Assembly: GCF_000372845.1 (NCBI RefSeq) | Contig: NZ_KB889963.1 | Location: 1,360,146 to 1,424,145 of the forward strand | Reading direction: 5' to 3' | DNA length: 64,000 nt | From: Methylocystis rosea SV97 | Lineage (GTDB): Bacteria; Pseudomonadota; Alphaproteobacteria; Rhizobiales; Beijerinckiaceae | In this document: piece after piece, positions 1 through 8,301 of the stretch | Layout of the letters: each line of letters begins with the position of its first letter | Numbering within the stretch: the stretch's first letter is position 1 | Program-made: the position numbers and the translations under genes | The notes under the pieces: model-generated | Databases searched by the model: none | What the model was told of the DNA's origin: nothing | The model's input: the letters and a program-made list of their open reading frames with translations, nothing else

Positions 1-3000
1 TGTCGATGATCGCGATCTGCTCATAGCCGCCCTGAAAGGTCATCCTCCAGATTGCGAGCGGACCGGGCCAGGGATCGGCGAAGGCCGCGACATAGGAGAG
101 CGCTTCTTCGTCGCGCCAGAGCGCCAGGTCGAGGATTTCGACTCTCGGCGGTCCGACCATCTTCGGTGAGACGACATTCGCGCGTCCAAGCTGCGGCGCG
201 GCCGCGTCATAGACGGAAGCGTCCGCCGCGCGCGCGCTTATCTGTCGCGCGGCGCCGTCCGTGATGCGCTGAATTTGAAACAGCCGGCCGCCGCCGGCTG
301 CGCCGAGCCGCACCAGATCGCCGGGCTGCAAGGCGAGAAGGCCAGGCCGCAGCGAAAATTCGGCGGTTTCGCGTCCGATCCACAAGTCCTGAAGCCAGCT
401 CTCCGCAAGCGACTGCGCATTGGCGCGATGCGTCATCACCGCGGCTTGCGCTTCACTCTGGCGCGCCGAGCGGCCCTCGAGTCTGCGGGATATGACTCGC
501 GCCATCTGAAAGTCGTTCTCGGAATCGGAGAAGGAGAGCGCGATTTCCTGTGGCAGTTCGCTTTCTTGCGCCCGCGTCAGCGTCACGAGCGAGGCGGTTT
601 TTCCGGAGACGAGATCGTCTTCGTCAATTTCGCGCACGGACTTTCCGCGCCGATCCGCGAAGCGCAAGGCGCCGCCGCTCGCAACGGCGTCGAAGCCGAA
701 GAGCGCGGCAAGAGGATCGATCGCCTCGCGCGGCGACATCGGCCGCTCCAGCACATAGCCGTCAAGAAAGCCGGCGACGTTTGGCCGCTGTGTGACAATT
801 TCAGGCGCGGAAACGGCGCCGGCGAGCGCCGGCAGGAGGCGGTCGAGCGGCGCGCCTTCGAGGCGTCCGTTCAACCAATGGCCCGTCTCCCAATTGGGGG
901 CGTCGCTCCATGCGTCGGTCTGCGTCGGAAAGGCCGGAAAGGGGCGCGCATCCCAGCACCATATGTGCAGGCGCGCCGGATCAACCATCGGCCCGGCGTA
1001 GAGGTCGGACGTCGGGTTGCGCGCCGCGCCGCCGGGCGCCGCCGGATCGAAATGCGCGATCATCGCTTCGATGAATCGCGCCTGTATGAGATCGTCGCGG
1101 CCGTTGCGCGAAAAATAGGGCAGACCGCCGTCGCTCGAACGCGGGTCTGGAAAAACATTCGGCGCATTGGCGCCGCGATCCACCGCCGCACATCCGGTCT
1201 CGACGATCCAGATCGGTTTCGACTGCGGAACCCATGCCGTCGGCGTCCCCAGCTCAGCGCCGCCGACGCGCTCGTAATGCGGTTGCGACCACCACGATAG
1301 AAAATCCTTCTGGCGGAAGATCCAAGGCTTGCCGAGTCCGTCGCTGATCGGCGTGCGATCTTGCGCGAGGCGCGCATTTGCGTCGGCGTAATGCCAATCA
1401 TAGGCCTCGCCCGAGGCGACGCCAGACTTGAGATAGTCGAGATCATAAATGCTCGACGCTTGCTGCGCGTCGAGATGGGCGTGGCCGTCGCGCCAGTCGG
1501 AGAGCGGCCAATAGACGTCGACGCCGATGAAGTCGACGGCGCTTGACGCCCACAGCGGATCGAGCGGAAAGCGCGCTTCGCCGCTTGCAGGAACATGCGC
1601 GCCATATTCGGTCCAGTCGGCGGCGTAAGAGATTTTTGTTTGGGCGCCAAGGATCGCCTTCACGTCCGCGGCGAGAGTCATCAGCGCCGCGACGGCGGGA
1701 TATTCGCCTGGCGCGGAGCGCACGCGCGTCAGGCCGATCAACTCGGAGCCGATGAGGAAGGCGTCGACCCCGCCGGCCGCGACGCAAAGATCGGCGTAAT
1801 GCAGAATGAAGGCGCGATAGCGCGCAAAAAAAGCATCGAGCTGCGCCGCTGCAGTCGCGGTTGTATCAGGCGAACCGGGCCGGCCCGGCGCAGGATCGCA
1901 CGTGATGCGTCCGCGCCAGGGAAACGCCGGCTGTTCGACGGCGCCCGTGTAAGGATTGGACAGCGCATTGCCCGGCGGCACGTCCATCATCACGAAGGGA
2001 TAGAAAGTCACCGCAAGGCCACGCGCCGTGAGGTCGGCGATTGCGGCCATCACCGACGCGTCGCTGGGCGTTCCGCCATAGGCCGAGCGTCCGTCGATTT
2101 GCGACACAAGCCGCGCCGTCGAGCGAACGAGTCCGGCGACAGACCAATCCGGCGGCCAGAAGCCGCCCAGAATGAAGTTGAACTGACCGATGGTCTTGAA
2201 TGTAGCGTCGACGCGCGGCGCGATCGTGCAATGTTCGGCGCGAAGATCGTCGCCGAACCAGGCGACGACGAGCGCGACGCTTTCGAGATTGGGGCAAAGC
2301 GCCTGCAGGGCGTCGAGCGACGCGGTCCAGTCCGTCGCCGCTGTCCGCTGATGGCGATTTTCCGCCGCCGTGGCGCCGGGCGAGTAGAAGTTGAGCTTGA
2401 GGGCAGGGTGATAGCCGGCCTCCGTCGCGCCGGGAATGAGGTCGACGGCGCGGATCATCTCGCCGAGTCCGTCAACGGGCTTCACGACTTCGAACGTAAA
2501 TTGCGGAATGCGATTGCCGAAGGGCGCGAGCGCAAGATCCTCGAAAACAATATAGGCGAGGCCGCGATAGGCGGGCGCGTTTTCAGTCCCTTCCTTGGCG
2601 ACGATCAGCGGATCAGGCTCCTGATCCTCGCTCCCGCGATAAATGCGGATCGGCAGCGTCGTCATGTCGAGCTCTGACCCGTCAGCCCAGATGCGTCGAA
2701 CGAAGGCGACAGGCCCTTCGCACAGCGCGATCGCAAAATTCGCCGAATAGGAATAGGTGAAATGGATGTTCTGAGAGCCGCCGCCGCCTTTGCTCTGATG
2801 CTGCGTCTGTTCGAAAGAGACGTTGACGCGTTCGAGAAAGCGCGTCGCCCAGATCATCTGTCCGCCGATGCGCGCGCGGCCATAGATTCGCGGCACGCCG
2901 GCGCCTTCCGTTGAGGTGATCCCGTCCATCGATTTCAGCCGCGGGCCGATCGAATAGCGGGGCGATGCATGCGGTTGCAGCGCCGCGTCGACGAAGGAGC

Positions 3001-3100
3001 CGCCAAAGCCGCCGAGCACGCGGCCGATAGAGGAACCGACAGGTCCGCCGATCGCGCCGCCGGCGACAGAGCCGACCGTCTGCAGAACAAGAGTGGCCAT
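1..3100 (-). CDS. GTA host-specificity / baseplate protein (gp15-like), 3' end beyond window
   Basis: This is the last gene of the GTA cluster. The minus frame starts at an ATG (complement of 3098-3100) and stays open to base 2, giving at least 1033 residues with the C-terminus outside the window. The N-terminus is MATLVLQTVGSVAGGAIGG, a glycine/alanine hydrophobic stretch typical of gp15 proteins. The middle holds the GTA TIM-barrel-like region, with a readable WIVETGCAAVD segment, followed by phage-tail_3-like sequence. R. capsulatus gp15 is about 1300 residues, so roughly the last quarter is missing. By analogy the protein forms the central tail fibre or hub that contacts the recipient cell. 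It is separated from gp14 by about 127 bp containing a degenerate palindromic repeat, the largest gap in the tail module. Confidence 0.9.
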   Translation of the reverse strand, partial: MATLVLQTVGSVAGGAIGGPVGSSIGRVLGGFGGSFVDAALQPHASPRYSIGPRLKSMDGITSTEGAGVPRIYGRARIGGQMIWATRFLERVNVSFEQTQHQSKGGGGSQNIHFTYSYSANFAIALCEGPVAFVRRIWADGSELDMTTLPIRIYRGSEDQEPDPLIVAKEGTENAPAYRGLAYIVFEDLALAPFGNRIPQFTFEVVKPVDGLGEMIRAVDLIPGATEAGYHPALKLNFYSPGATAAENRHQRTAATDWTASLDALQALCPNLESVALVVAWFGDDLRAEHCTIAPRVDATFKTIGQFNFILGGFWPPDWSVAGLVRSTARLVSQIDGRSAYGGTPSDASVMAAIADLTARGLAVTFYPFVMMDVPPGNALSNPYTGAVEQPAFPWRGRITCDPAPGRPGSPDTTATAAAQLDAFFARYRAFILHYADLCVAAGGVDAFLIGSELIGLTRVRSAPGEYPAVAALMTLAADVKAILGAQTKISYAADWTEYGAHVPASGEARFPLDPLWASSAVDFIGVDVYWPLSDWRDGHAHLDAQQASSIYDLDYLKSGVASGEAYDWHYADANARLAQDRTPISDGLGKPWIFRQKDFLSWWSQPHYERVGGAELGTPTAWVPQSKPIWIVETGCAAVDRGANAPNVFPDPRSSDGGLPYFSRNGRDDLIQARFIEAMIAHFDPAAPGGAARNPTSDLYAGPMVDPARLHIWCWDARPFPAFPTQTDAWSDAPNWETGHWLNGRLEGAPLDRLLPALAGAVSAPEIVTQRPNVAGFLDGYVLERPMSPREAIDPLAALFGFDAVASGGALRFADRRGKSVREIDEDDLVSGKTASLVTLTRAQESELPQEIALSFSDSENDFQMARVISRRLEGRSARQSEAQAAVMTHRANAQSLAESWLQDLWIGRETAEFSLRPGLLALQPGDLVRLGAAGGGRLFQIQRITDGAARQISARAADASVYDAAAPQLGRANVVSPKMVGPPRVEILDLALWRDEEALSYVAAFADPWPGPLAIWRMTFQGGYEQIAIID

Positions 3101-3116
3101 GAAGATCTCGTCGAAT

Positions 3117-3216
3117 GTCATTCCCGACGCGCGCATTGCGCGCGATCGAGAACCTTGCAGAGACTCGCGTGAGCGGTTCTGGATTCCTGGTCAGGCCTTC
3201 GGCCTGCCGGGAGTGA
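3117..3216. repeat. Degenerate copy of the dispersed palindromic repeat
   Basis: This sits between the gp14 and gp15 genes. It begins GTCATTCCCGACGCGCG and ends with GTCAGGCCTTCGGCCTG then CCGGGAGTGAA, which matches the arms of the about 104-bp repeat found intact at 17474, 17656, 18085 and 23856, here in the opposite orientation and diverged. It would fold as a hairpin in the GTA transcript just before gp15. Confidence 0.6.
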
Positions 3217-3227
3217 ATTGGAAGAAT

Positions 3228-3659
3228 TCAGTCAGTAACGCCCGGAAAGGCGAAGGCGGCGACAAGCTTCTTGCCCCAATGCGGGCCGATCGCGACCTCC
3301 GCGACGCAGGCGCCGGCATGAGCGTGAATTATATGCGTGGACGAAATTGCGATGCCCAGATGTTTCGCCGGGAGATGTTCACGAAAGCGAAACAGCAGAA
3401 CGTCGCCTTCACGAAAATCGCTTAAAGCCACCGCTCTGAAATGGCGATGGGCGGCGTCGAGCAATGTCTCGGCGCTCAAGGCTTCGGCCCAGTCGGGCGT
3501 ATAGGGCGGCGCCGTCTCCGGCTCGTCGCCGATGATGTCACGCCAGACGCCGCGCACGAGCCCGAGGCAGTCGCAGCCGACATGGATGAGCGAAGCTTGA
3601 TGCACATAAGGCGTGCCACGCCAGCGCCGCGCCGCCGCGACAATGTCGGCGCGGGTCAT
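3228..3659 (-). CDS. NlpC/P60 family peptidase (GTA gp14-like)
   Basis: The protein has 143 residues. It is a cell-wall peptidase of the NlpC/P60 superfamily carried on the GTA tail and thought to cut recipient peptidoglycan during entry. The catalytic Cys lies in the DCLGLV motif (Cys31), with the general-base His in PAKHLGI (His100) and further His at the HIIHAH stretch. The length is normal for GTA gp14. Its start overlaps the stop of the gp13-like gene by 4 bases (ATGA), so translation is probably coupled. Confidence 0.9.
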   Translation of the reverse strand: MTRADIVAAARRWRGTPYVHQASLIHVGCDCLGLVRGVWRDIIGDEPETAPPYTPDWAEALSAETLLDAAHRHFRAVALSDFREGDVLLFRFREHLPAKHLGIAISSTHIIHAHAGACVAEVAIGPHWGKKLVAAFAFPGVTD

Positions 3660-4549
3660 TTAAAAAAACTCCCGCCGTCCATCGCCGGCGCAAGCGAACT
3701 CGGATAGGCGATGATCCGGTCATTGCCCGGCATATGCGGAAACCCGCGGAAGTTGACGATATTGTCGAACTTGGCGCGGCAGCTCGTCGGCGACTTGTCG
3801 CAGCCCGCTGTCATGAGAACGGCGTCTCCGGCGATGATCGCGCCGCCTGGCGGCGTCCACAGCGTGACGCTCGCCCGCAGATTTTCTTGCCGATGCGATT
3901 TGACGGTCTGGCGGGCGTTTTCGTTTGCGCCGCTCGTAAAGGTTAGCGCGCCGCCTGTGAAAAAGCCGCTGTCGAATGTTTCCGAAAGATCGATGTCGAT
4001 TGCGCCGCCGACGAAGGCGGCGACGACGCCCGTCGCGTGAAAACCGGGCGCCATGACGTCAAGACCGCAGCGCGCGTCGCCGAAATCAGCCGAACAGCTG
4101 CGTTGAAAGGCGCGGCCCTGCTGCTGATCGAAGACATGGGCGCTCGAGCGCAGCTCCGCAGAGAAGGCGTTCTCGCCGCGGCGAATCTCGCCGATCGTCG
4201 CGATATCCAGCAAAGCGCGATCAGTAACATTCGTCCAATCGACGAGCCATGTCTCGACCGAGGCGCTGTCATAGAGGCCGTTCAGCAGATCGGTCTCGGA
4301 GAGGCTCTCGTCGCTCAAGGCGCCGGCCGCTTCGCCCGTTCCCGGCGCAAAGCCGACGCTCGATTCGAGTTGCGACGCTGAGAGACCGGTGTTTGCGCGA
4401 AAGGTCACGCCATTGAACGTCAGATCGCGATCATGATCAGTAAAGCCCATCGTTGTCGCATCGTTGCGCGCAACGCGCCAACAATGGCAGAAGGTGGTGG
4501 CGCGCTGATCGAGCTTCGCCTGCATCGAAGGAGAGAGCGAGAGCATCAT
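3656..4549 (-). CDS. DUF2163 tail protein (GTA gp13-like, hub)
   Basis: The protein has 297 residues from the first of two adjacent ATG codons (MMLSLSPSMQAKLD). The upstream open frame to 5056 overlaps the DUF2460 gene and is not used. It contains the DUF2163 N-terminal region (TTFCHCWRVAR, then TMGFTDHDRDL) and the C-terminal Cys-containing region (CDKSPTSCRAKFDN, GFPHMPGNDRI). This is one of the GTA baseplate or hub proteins, with several conserved Cys that in gp13 bind an iron-sulfur cluster. It lies between the DUF2460 and NlpC genes in the canonical order. Confidence 0.9.
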   Translation of the reverse strand: MMLSLSPSMQAKLDQRATTFCHCWRVARNDATTMGFTDHDRDLTFNGVTFRANTGLSASQLESSVGFAPGTGEAAGALSDESLSETDLLNGLYDSASVETWLVDWTNVTDRALLDIATIGEIRRGENAFSAELRSSAHVFDQQQGRAFQRSCSADFGDARCGLDVMAPGFHATGVVAAFVGGAIDIDLSETFDSGFFTGGALTFTSGANENARQTVKSHRQENLRASVTLWTPPGGAIIAGDAVLMTAGCDKSPTSCRAKFDNIVNFRGFPHMPGNDRIIAYPSSLAPAMDGGSFFK

Positions 4550-4650
4550 TGTCTTCCAATTTTCAACGTCATTGCGAACCGCGCCGTTTTGCGGCAATTC
4601 AGCATGAGTGAGGCGCCACTGAATGGCTTCGCTTCGCGCTTTTTCGACGG

Positions 4651-5289
4651 CTAGGGAACGATTTCGACGATCGGAATATGCGGGATCGCCCCGGCATCGA
4701 AGGCGTGCATGTCGATTTCGAGAAAATCCGTATCGAAGCGCGCAGGCACGTCGAAGAAAAAGCCGGCCGTGACGACTGCTCCAACCGCAGGAATGGCGCC
4801 CGGCGCGAAGGTCACGATTCCTGTCGTGACGTCGACGCTCACATCCGGCGTGAACTTCTCGACGCCATCGGCCGCGACCCGCACTGTTCCAGCGGCGGGC
4901 TTTACGATGTCGCGCGCATAAGCGGAAAATGCGCCTCCGTACGTCTTCACCAGCTGGAATGCGGCGCGCGCGCCATCCCCCATTCCTATTGTTTGATCCG
5001 TTCGGCTTGGGGTCGCGCCCGGCGCGCAGGAGGCGCAATCGGCGCGGTCGCGCCATCGAAAGCCATACAGCCGGCCGCGCCGCTCTTCGAAAAATTCGAT
5101 GATCTGCGAGAGCTGCGTGAGACTCTTGACGCCGTAGCCAGCTTCATAGCGGCGCCGAGAATGCGCCCAGCGGGCGTTTCGCGCCTCGCGATTGGAGCCG
5201 AGCGTCACGATCTCGGTGCGCCGCTCCGGTCCGCCGCGCCCGCCGAGCGAGACATCAAGCGGAAAGCGGATCTCGTGAAAATCGCTCAT
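4651..5289 (-). CDS. DUF2460 distal tail protein (GTA gp12-like)
   Basis: The protein has 212 residues, a typical length for the TIGR02217/DUF2460 family. The N-terminal signature FHEIRFPLDVSLGGRGGPERRTEIVTL is recognisable in outline, followed by an aromatic region (YGFRWRDRADCASC). It caps the tail tube in GTA particles. The next gene starts about 100 bases downstream. Confidence 0.9.
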   Translation of the reverse strand: MSDFHEIRFPLDVSLGGRGGPERRTEIVTLGSNREARNARWAHSRRRYEAGYGVKSLTQLSQIIEFFEERRGRLYGFRWRDRADCASCAPGATPSRTDQTIGMGDGARAAFQLVKTYGGAFSAYARDIVKPAAGTVRVAADGVEKFTPDVSVDVTTGIVTFAPGAIPAVGAVVTAGFFFDVPARFDTDFLEIDMHAFDAGAIPHIPIVEIVP

Positions 5290-5304
5290 GCCGGCTGCGC
5301 CCGC

Positions 5305-5898
5305 TTAGAGGTTGCGTTGGCCGCGCGCGACAGCCCGCGCCAGGGCGCCCGTGATTTGCGCCTCCGAACGGCGGAAGCTCTCGATATCCTGCGCGGCGAT
5401 GTTGACCGTGACCGACACCGGACGCGCGCCGGCGCTCTGCGCGACGACGCCGAGCCGGCCATCCGCGCCGCGCGCAAGCGGCATGATCGCCTCGGCGCCG
5501 CGCTCGCCCATCAGCCCCATTGCGCCGCCGCTCGCAAAATAGGTTGGACTTGCGACGACTCCGCCCTGCGCAAAAGGCGCAACGGTCCCGGAGCCGCCGA
5601 AGGCCCCGGAAAACATGCCGCTCAATCCGCTCACCAGTCCTTCGGCGAGCGCCTTGGTTCCCGTGCGCAACGCCATGCGCGTCAGCGACTGTGCGATCGT
5701 CGAGAGCACATCGTTGAAGCTGCGGCCGCTCGCCGCCGCCGAGCCGAAACCCAGGTGAAGCGTCTTCGTGACATTTCCTGCCGAGACGTTGATCTGATCG
5801 AGCAGCAGTTTCGTCGCTTGCAGGTTAGCTGTCGCGATACGGTCATTCGCCCCGGGCGCGTTGAAAGGATCGGGAAAGGCGTCGAAATCTGTCATCAT
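5305..5898 (-). CDS. Short tail tape-measure protein (GTA gp11-like)
   Basis: The protein has 197 residues. A helical first half is followed by a glycine-rich stretch and then the GGVVASPTYFASGGAMGLMGERG motif that marks lambda-type tape-measure C-termini. It ends in a beta-rich segment (PVSVTVNIAA) and a final helix. Its small size fits the very short GTA tail. The start ATG overlaps the stop of the chaperone gene at 5895. Confidence 0.85.
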   Translation of the reverse strand: MMTDFDAFPDPFNAPGANDRIATANLQATKLLLDQINVSAGNVTKTLHLGFGSAAASGRSFNDVLSTIAQSLTRMALRTGTKALAEGLVSGLSGMFSGAFGGSGTVAPFAQGGVVASPTYFASGGAMGLMGERGAEAIMPLARGADGRLGVVAQSAGARPVSVTVNIAAQDIESFRRSEAQITGALARAVARGQRNL

Positions 5899-6068
5899 GT
5901 CGATCCTTGAGAATCGGGAAATTGGCGCATCATGTCTTCAAGCGCCGCGCGCGTCGGCGCGCCCGGCGCTAAGCCGTAAACGCCCTCCGCCGCGCAAAAG
6001 AGTTCGCGCGGCGTCATCGACCAGAACTCGCGAGATGAAAGCCGCAGGACGCCGAGCCCGAAGGCCAT
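5895..6068 (-). CDS. Small tail assembly chaperone (DUF2376, GTA gp10.1-like)
   Basis: This is a short gene of at least 57 residues, starting MAFGLGVLRLSSREFW and containing SMTPRELFCAAEGVYG, which matches the DUF2376 tail chaperone family (GTA gp10.1). Family members usually start further upstream with a FPW-type segment. The same frame does encode HRAPFPFARA just before this ATG, with no ATG, GTG or TTG that would allow a normal longer start, so the true start may be a CTG near the stop of gp10 or the ATG given here. The stop overlaps the tape-measure start (ATGA). Confidence 0.75.
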   Translation of the reverse strand: MAFGLGVLRLSSREFWSMTPRELFCAAEGVYGLAPGAPTRAALEDMMRQFPDSQGST

Positions 6069-6130
6069 GGCGCGCGCAAAAGGAAAGGGCGCGCGATGGG
6101 AGGAGTCGCACGCTTCTTCTTCCGCCTGCG

Positions 6131-6499
6131 TCAGGCGTCCTGCGGCGTCGGAGGGTTTGCGGTCGCGCTTCGCTCCGGCGCATCGCCGAAGGTCGCGGCG
6201 AGGAGTTCGGCCGCGATGCGCACATAGCCCGCAAGACCTTCCGAAACTTTCATTCTGGCGACGTCTTCGTCGGTTATGTCGTTGCCCGCTCCGCGCAGCC
6301 CGCAGCCGATGATGCGCAGTATGTCGCGTGCGGAAAGCCGTCGTTCCTCAAAGCGGCTGGCGAGCCCGACAAGGTCGTTTGCGCCAAAGCCGCTTTCGAG
6401 TTCGGCGAGCGCGCCTAGCGTCAGGCAAAGCGTGTAACTCCTGCCGTCAATCGTCGCGTCGATTTCGCCGCGCTTGCCATTGGCCATCTTCTTCCTCAC
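6131..6499 (-). CDS. GTA gp10-like tail chaperone
   Basis: The protein has 122 residues (118 if MANGKRGEID is the start). It matches the gene transfer agent gp10 family: a beta-rich start (GEIDATIDGRSYTLCLTLGALAELE) followed by GFGANDLVGLASRF and ARDILRIIGCGLRGAG. It is a probable tail-tube chaperone. The start overlaps the tail tube gene stop by 4 bases. The C-terminal tail is Pro/Thr-rich. Confidence 0.9.
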   Translation of the reverse strand: MRKKMANGKRGEIDATIDGRSYTLCLTLGALAELESGFGANDLVGLASRFEERRLSARDILRIIGCGLRGAGNDITDEDVARMKVSEGLAGYVRIAAELLAATFGDAPERSATANPPTPQDA

Positions 6500-6906
6500 A
6501 ACGCCGCGAAGGCGAGCGCGCCCGCCGATTCGAGCGAAATATCGAAGGTCACTTCGGCCGAATATTCACCGCGGTAATCGAGATTGGCGATCTGGAACAG
6601 GCCGGAGAGAAGGCCAAAATCCGGAATGACGATCTGCCATTCGCGCAGCAGCCCGTCGAAGAAGGTCTGGCGCAGGAGCGCATCCGACGACTGATCCTTG
6701 AACACGCCTGTCCCGGAAATGCTGGCGCGCTTCAAGCCGGCGCCGTCGAGCAGTTCGCGCCAGCGGCCGCTGGATTCGGCGTCGGTGACGTCGACCGTGT
6801 CGGCGTTCAGCGCGAGGCGTCGCGTGCGCAAGCCAGCGACCGTGACGAAGCTCGTGCCGTCATGAATTTTCAAAAGCAGATCCTTGCCTTTCTGGGCGGC
6901 CATCAT
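6496..6906 (-). CDS. Major tail tube protein, TP901-1 type (GTA gp9-like)
   Basis: The protein has 136 residues. The KGKDLLLKIHDG start, the DTVDVTDAESSGRWRELL segment and the LRQTFFDGLLREWQI stretch are typical of the TP901-1 major tail protein family. It builds the tail tube of the GTA particle. The start overlaps the upstream gene stop by 4 bases. Confidence 0.92.
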   Translation of the reverse strand: MMAAQKGKDLLLKIHDGTSFVTVAGLRTRRLALNADTVDVTDAESSGRWRELLDGAGLKRASISGTGVFKDQSSDALLRQTFFDGLLREWQIVIPDFGLLSGLFQIANLDYRGEYSAEVTFDISLESAGALAFAAL

Positions 6907-7322
6907 TGAGCTCCGTTAAAGAATTCGGTCGTGGCGCGAAAGCGCAGATTGACCCGCGCAAAGCGGCCACTTTGCTCGCGACGCGTTTCCATGGTGAGGA
7001 AGCGCAAGTCGATCAGCCGATGCCCCTCAAGACTGAGCGGCGCCTCATCGAGGAGATCGGCGATGCGCTGGGCCAGTTGGAGCGCCTCGCTTAGCCCCCG
7101 CATCGTCGATGTGACGCCGATCGTAAAGAGCTGCTCTGCGCCCGGCGAGAGATCGGCGGACCAGTCGCGCAGCTGCGCTTCGCCAAAAAGCGCATAGGGC
7201 GGTTCGGTTCCGTGCGGCGTCTCGTCGTAAAGCTTTTGGCCGAACGCGGCGGCGAAACCCGCATCCGCGAGCAGATAGGCGCGGATCGCTTTGCGAAGCG
7301 CGATGACCGGTGAAGCGCTCAT
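6903..7322 (-). CDS. DUF3168 tail terminator (GTA gp8-like)
   Basis: The protein has 139 residues of the DUF3168 family. It contains LYDETPHGTEPPYALFGEAQLRDWS, in which the PPYALFGE core is the family signature, and ends in a beta strand region (VNLRFRATTE). By family it closes the tail tube at the head-tail junction. Confidence 0.9.
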   Translation of the reverse strand: MSASPVIALRKAIRAYLLADAGFAAAFGQKLYDETPHGTEPPYALFGEAQLRDWSADLSPGAEQLFTIGVTSTMRGLSEALQLAQRIADLLDEAPLSLEGHRLIDLRFLTMETRREQSGRFARVNLRFRATTEFFNGAQ

Positions 7323-7332
7323 GGCGAGTCCT

Positions 7333-7659
7333 TTAAGTGATCTCTTCGCACGCGCAGATCAGAAGTCGCCGACGCTCGTCGGGATCGAGAGCCGATTGGA
7401 TGCGCAGCCTGCGGCCACGATGAACGAAGCGCAGGTCCTTTGTGACGTCGTTACGCCAACGAATCATCACGACATAGTTCGTGGCCTGTTCGGCGCGCTG
7501 CTCGACGAAGTCCTCGCGCGCGCCTGAAGGCGCGATGCGCGCCCAGAGGCTCGCGACCGGGGCGAAGCTGCGCGTAAATCCGCCGGCGCCATCCGGCGCG
7601 TCGATGGGCGCCTCGAGCGTCACGCGATGGCGAAGCGCGCCGATAGGGAGGCCGCTCAC
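7333..7659 (-). CDS. Phage head closure / head-tail adaptor (GTA gp7-like)
   Basis: The protein has 108 residues. The pattern IGALRHRVTLEAP, then LWARIAPSGAREDFVEQR, then YVVMIRWR is the head-tail joining protein family (gp16-type, TIGR01563-like). It overlaps the connector gene stop by 4 bases. It seals the portal-connector channel. Confidence 0.9.
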   Translation of the reverse strand: MSGLPIGALRHRVTLEAPIDAPDGAGGFTRSFAPVASLWARIAPSGAREDFVEQRAEQATNYVVMIRWRNDVTKDLRFVHRGRRLRIQSALDPDERRRLLICACEEIT

Positions 7660-8231
7660 AGCAGCCGCCCCCGCCGAAACGGCGCTGCAAGTTGCGCGAC
7701 CGTTTTGGGCAAAGCGTCGTCGCCGCTATCGCCGCGGTGTTCGCGCCAATGCGCGACGAGCGTCAAAATCGCTTGACGCAGCGGTTGCGGCGCGTCGCTC
7801 GCGAGCGAGCCATAGCCGACGTCAAAGTCGATCTCGATTCCATCGCTCGCGCGTTCAGGCGCCGGCGGCGCCGATGTAAAGTTGATGCGGCCGCCCTCGG
7901 TCGAGTTTGGCGCGCGATAGGCCGCGGCATTGAGCGTCTGCGGCGCGTTGCTTGCGTCGAACACGCGGATCGCCGTCACCGACTGAAATGGCGCGAAGGG
8001 AATGCGGAGCGTCGCAATCGAGGCGACCGAAGTCGGCCAGCAGTCGAAAACCAGGCGCCAGCTTTGCGTGACGAAGAAGCGCCGCGTATAGGCCTCGAGC
8101 GTCATGCGCGCGGCGACGATCAGCGCCTGGATCAATTCATCCTCTTCGACGCCGTCTTCACGCAGCCATGATTTTGCGTCGGCGAGCGAGACGGGCTCGA
8201 TCGCCGGCGCGCCGATGAGCATCGGTCGCAT
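7656..8231 (-). CDS. Head-tail connector protein (GTA gp6-like)
   Basis: The protein has 191 residues from MRPMLIGAPAIEPVSLADAK, which has a good upstream AGGAAG. The open frame continues up to 8288 but the N-terminus there looks non-coding. EPVSLADAKSWLR and EDELIQALIVAARMTLEAYTRRFF are the classic gp6-type connector signature. It sits directly after the capsid gene as expected. Confidence 0.9.
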   Translation of the reverse strand: MRPMLIGAPAIEPVSLADAKSWLREDGVEEDELIQALIVAARMTLEAYTRRFFVTQSWRLVFDCWPTSVASIATLRIPFAPFQSVTAIRVFDASNAPQTLNAAAYRAPNSTEGGRINFTSAPPAPERASDGIEIDFDVGYGSLASDAPQPLRQAILTLVAHWREHRGDSGDDALPKTVAQLAAPFRRGRLL

Positions 8232-8301
8232 CGCGCTTCCTAGGTTGTGGTGAGCAGATGGCCGCGACCTTTCTCGTCGCGGCCTCAACGGGGCCGGCTG
8301 A

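Noticed and set aside
275-2677. Plus-strand open frames across the left end (275-1300, 1595-2677)
   Set aside because: They are antisense to the gp15-like gene, which reads continuously on the minus strand with clear family sequence.
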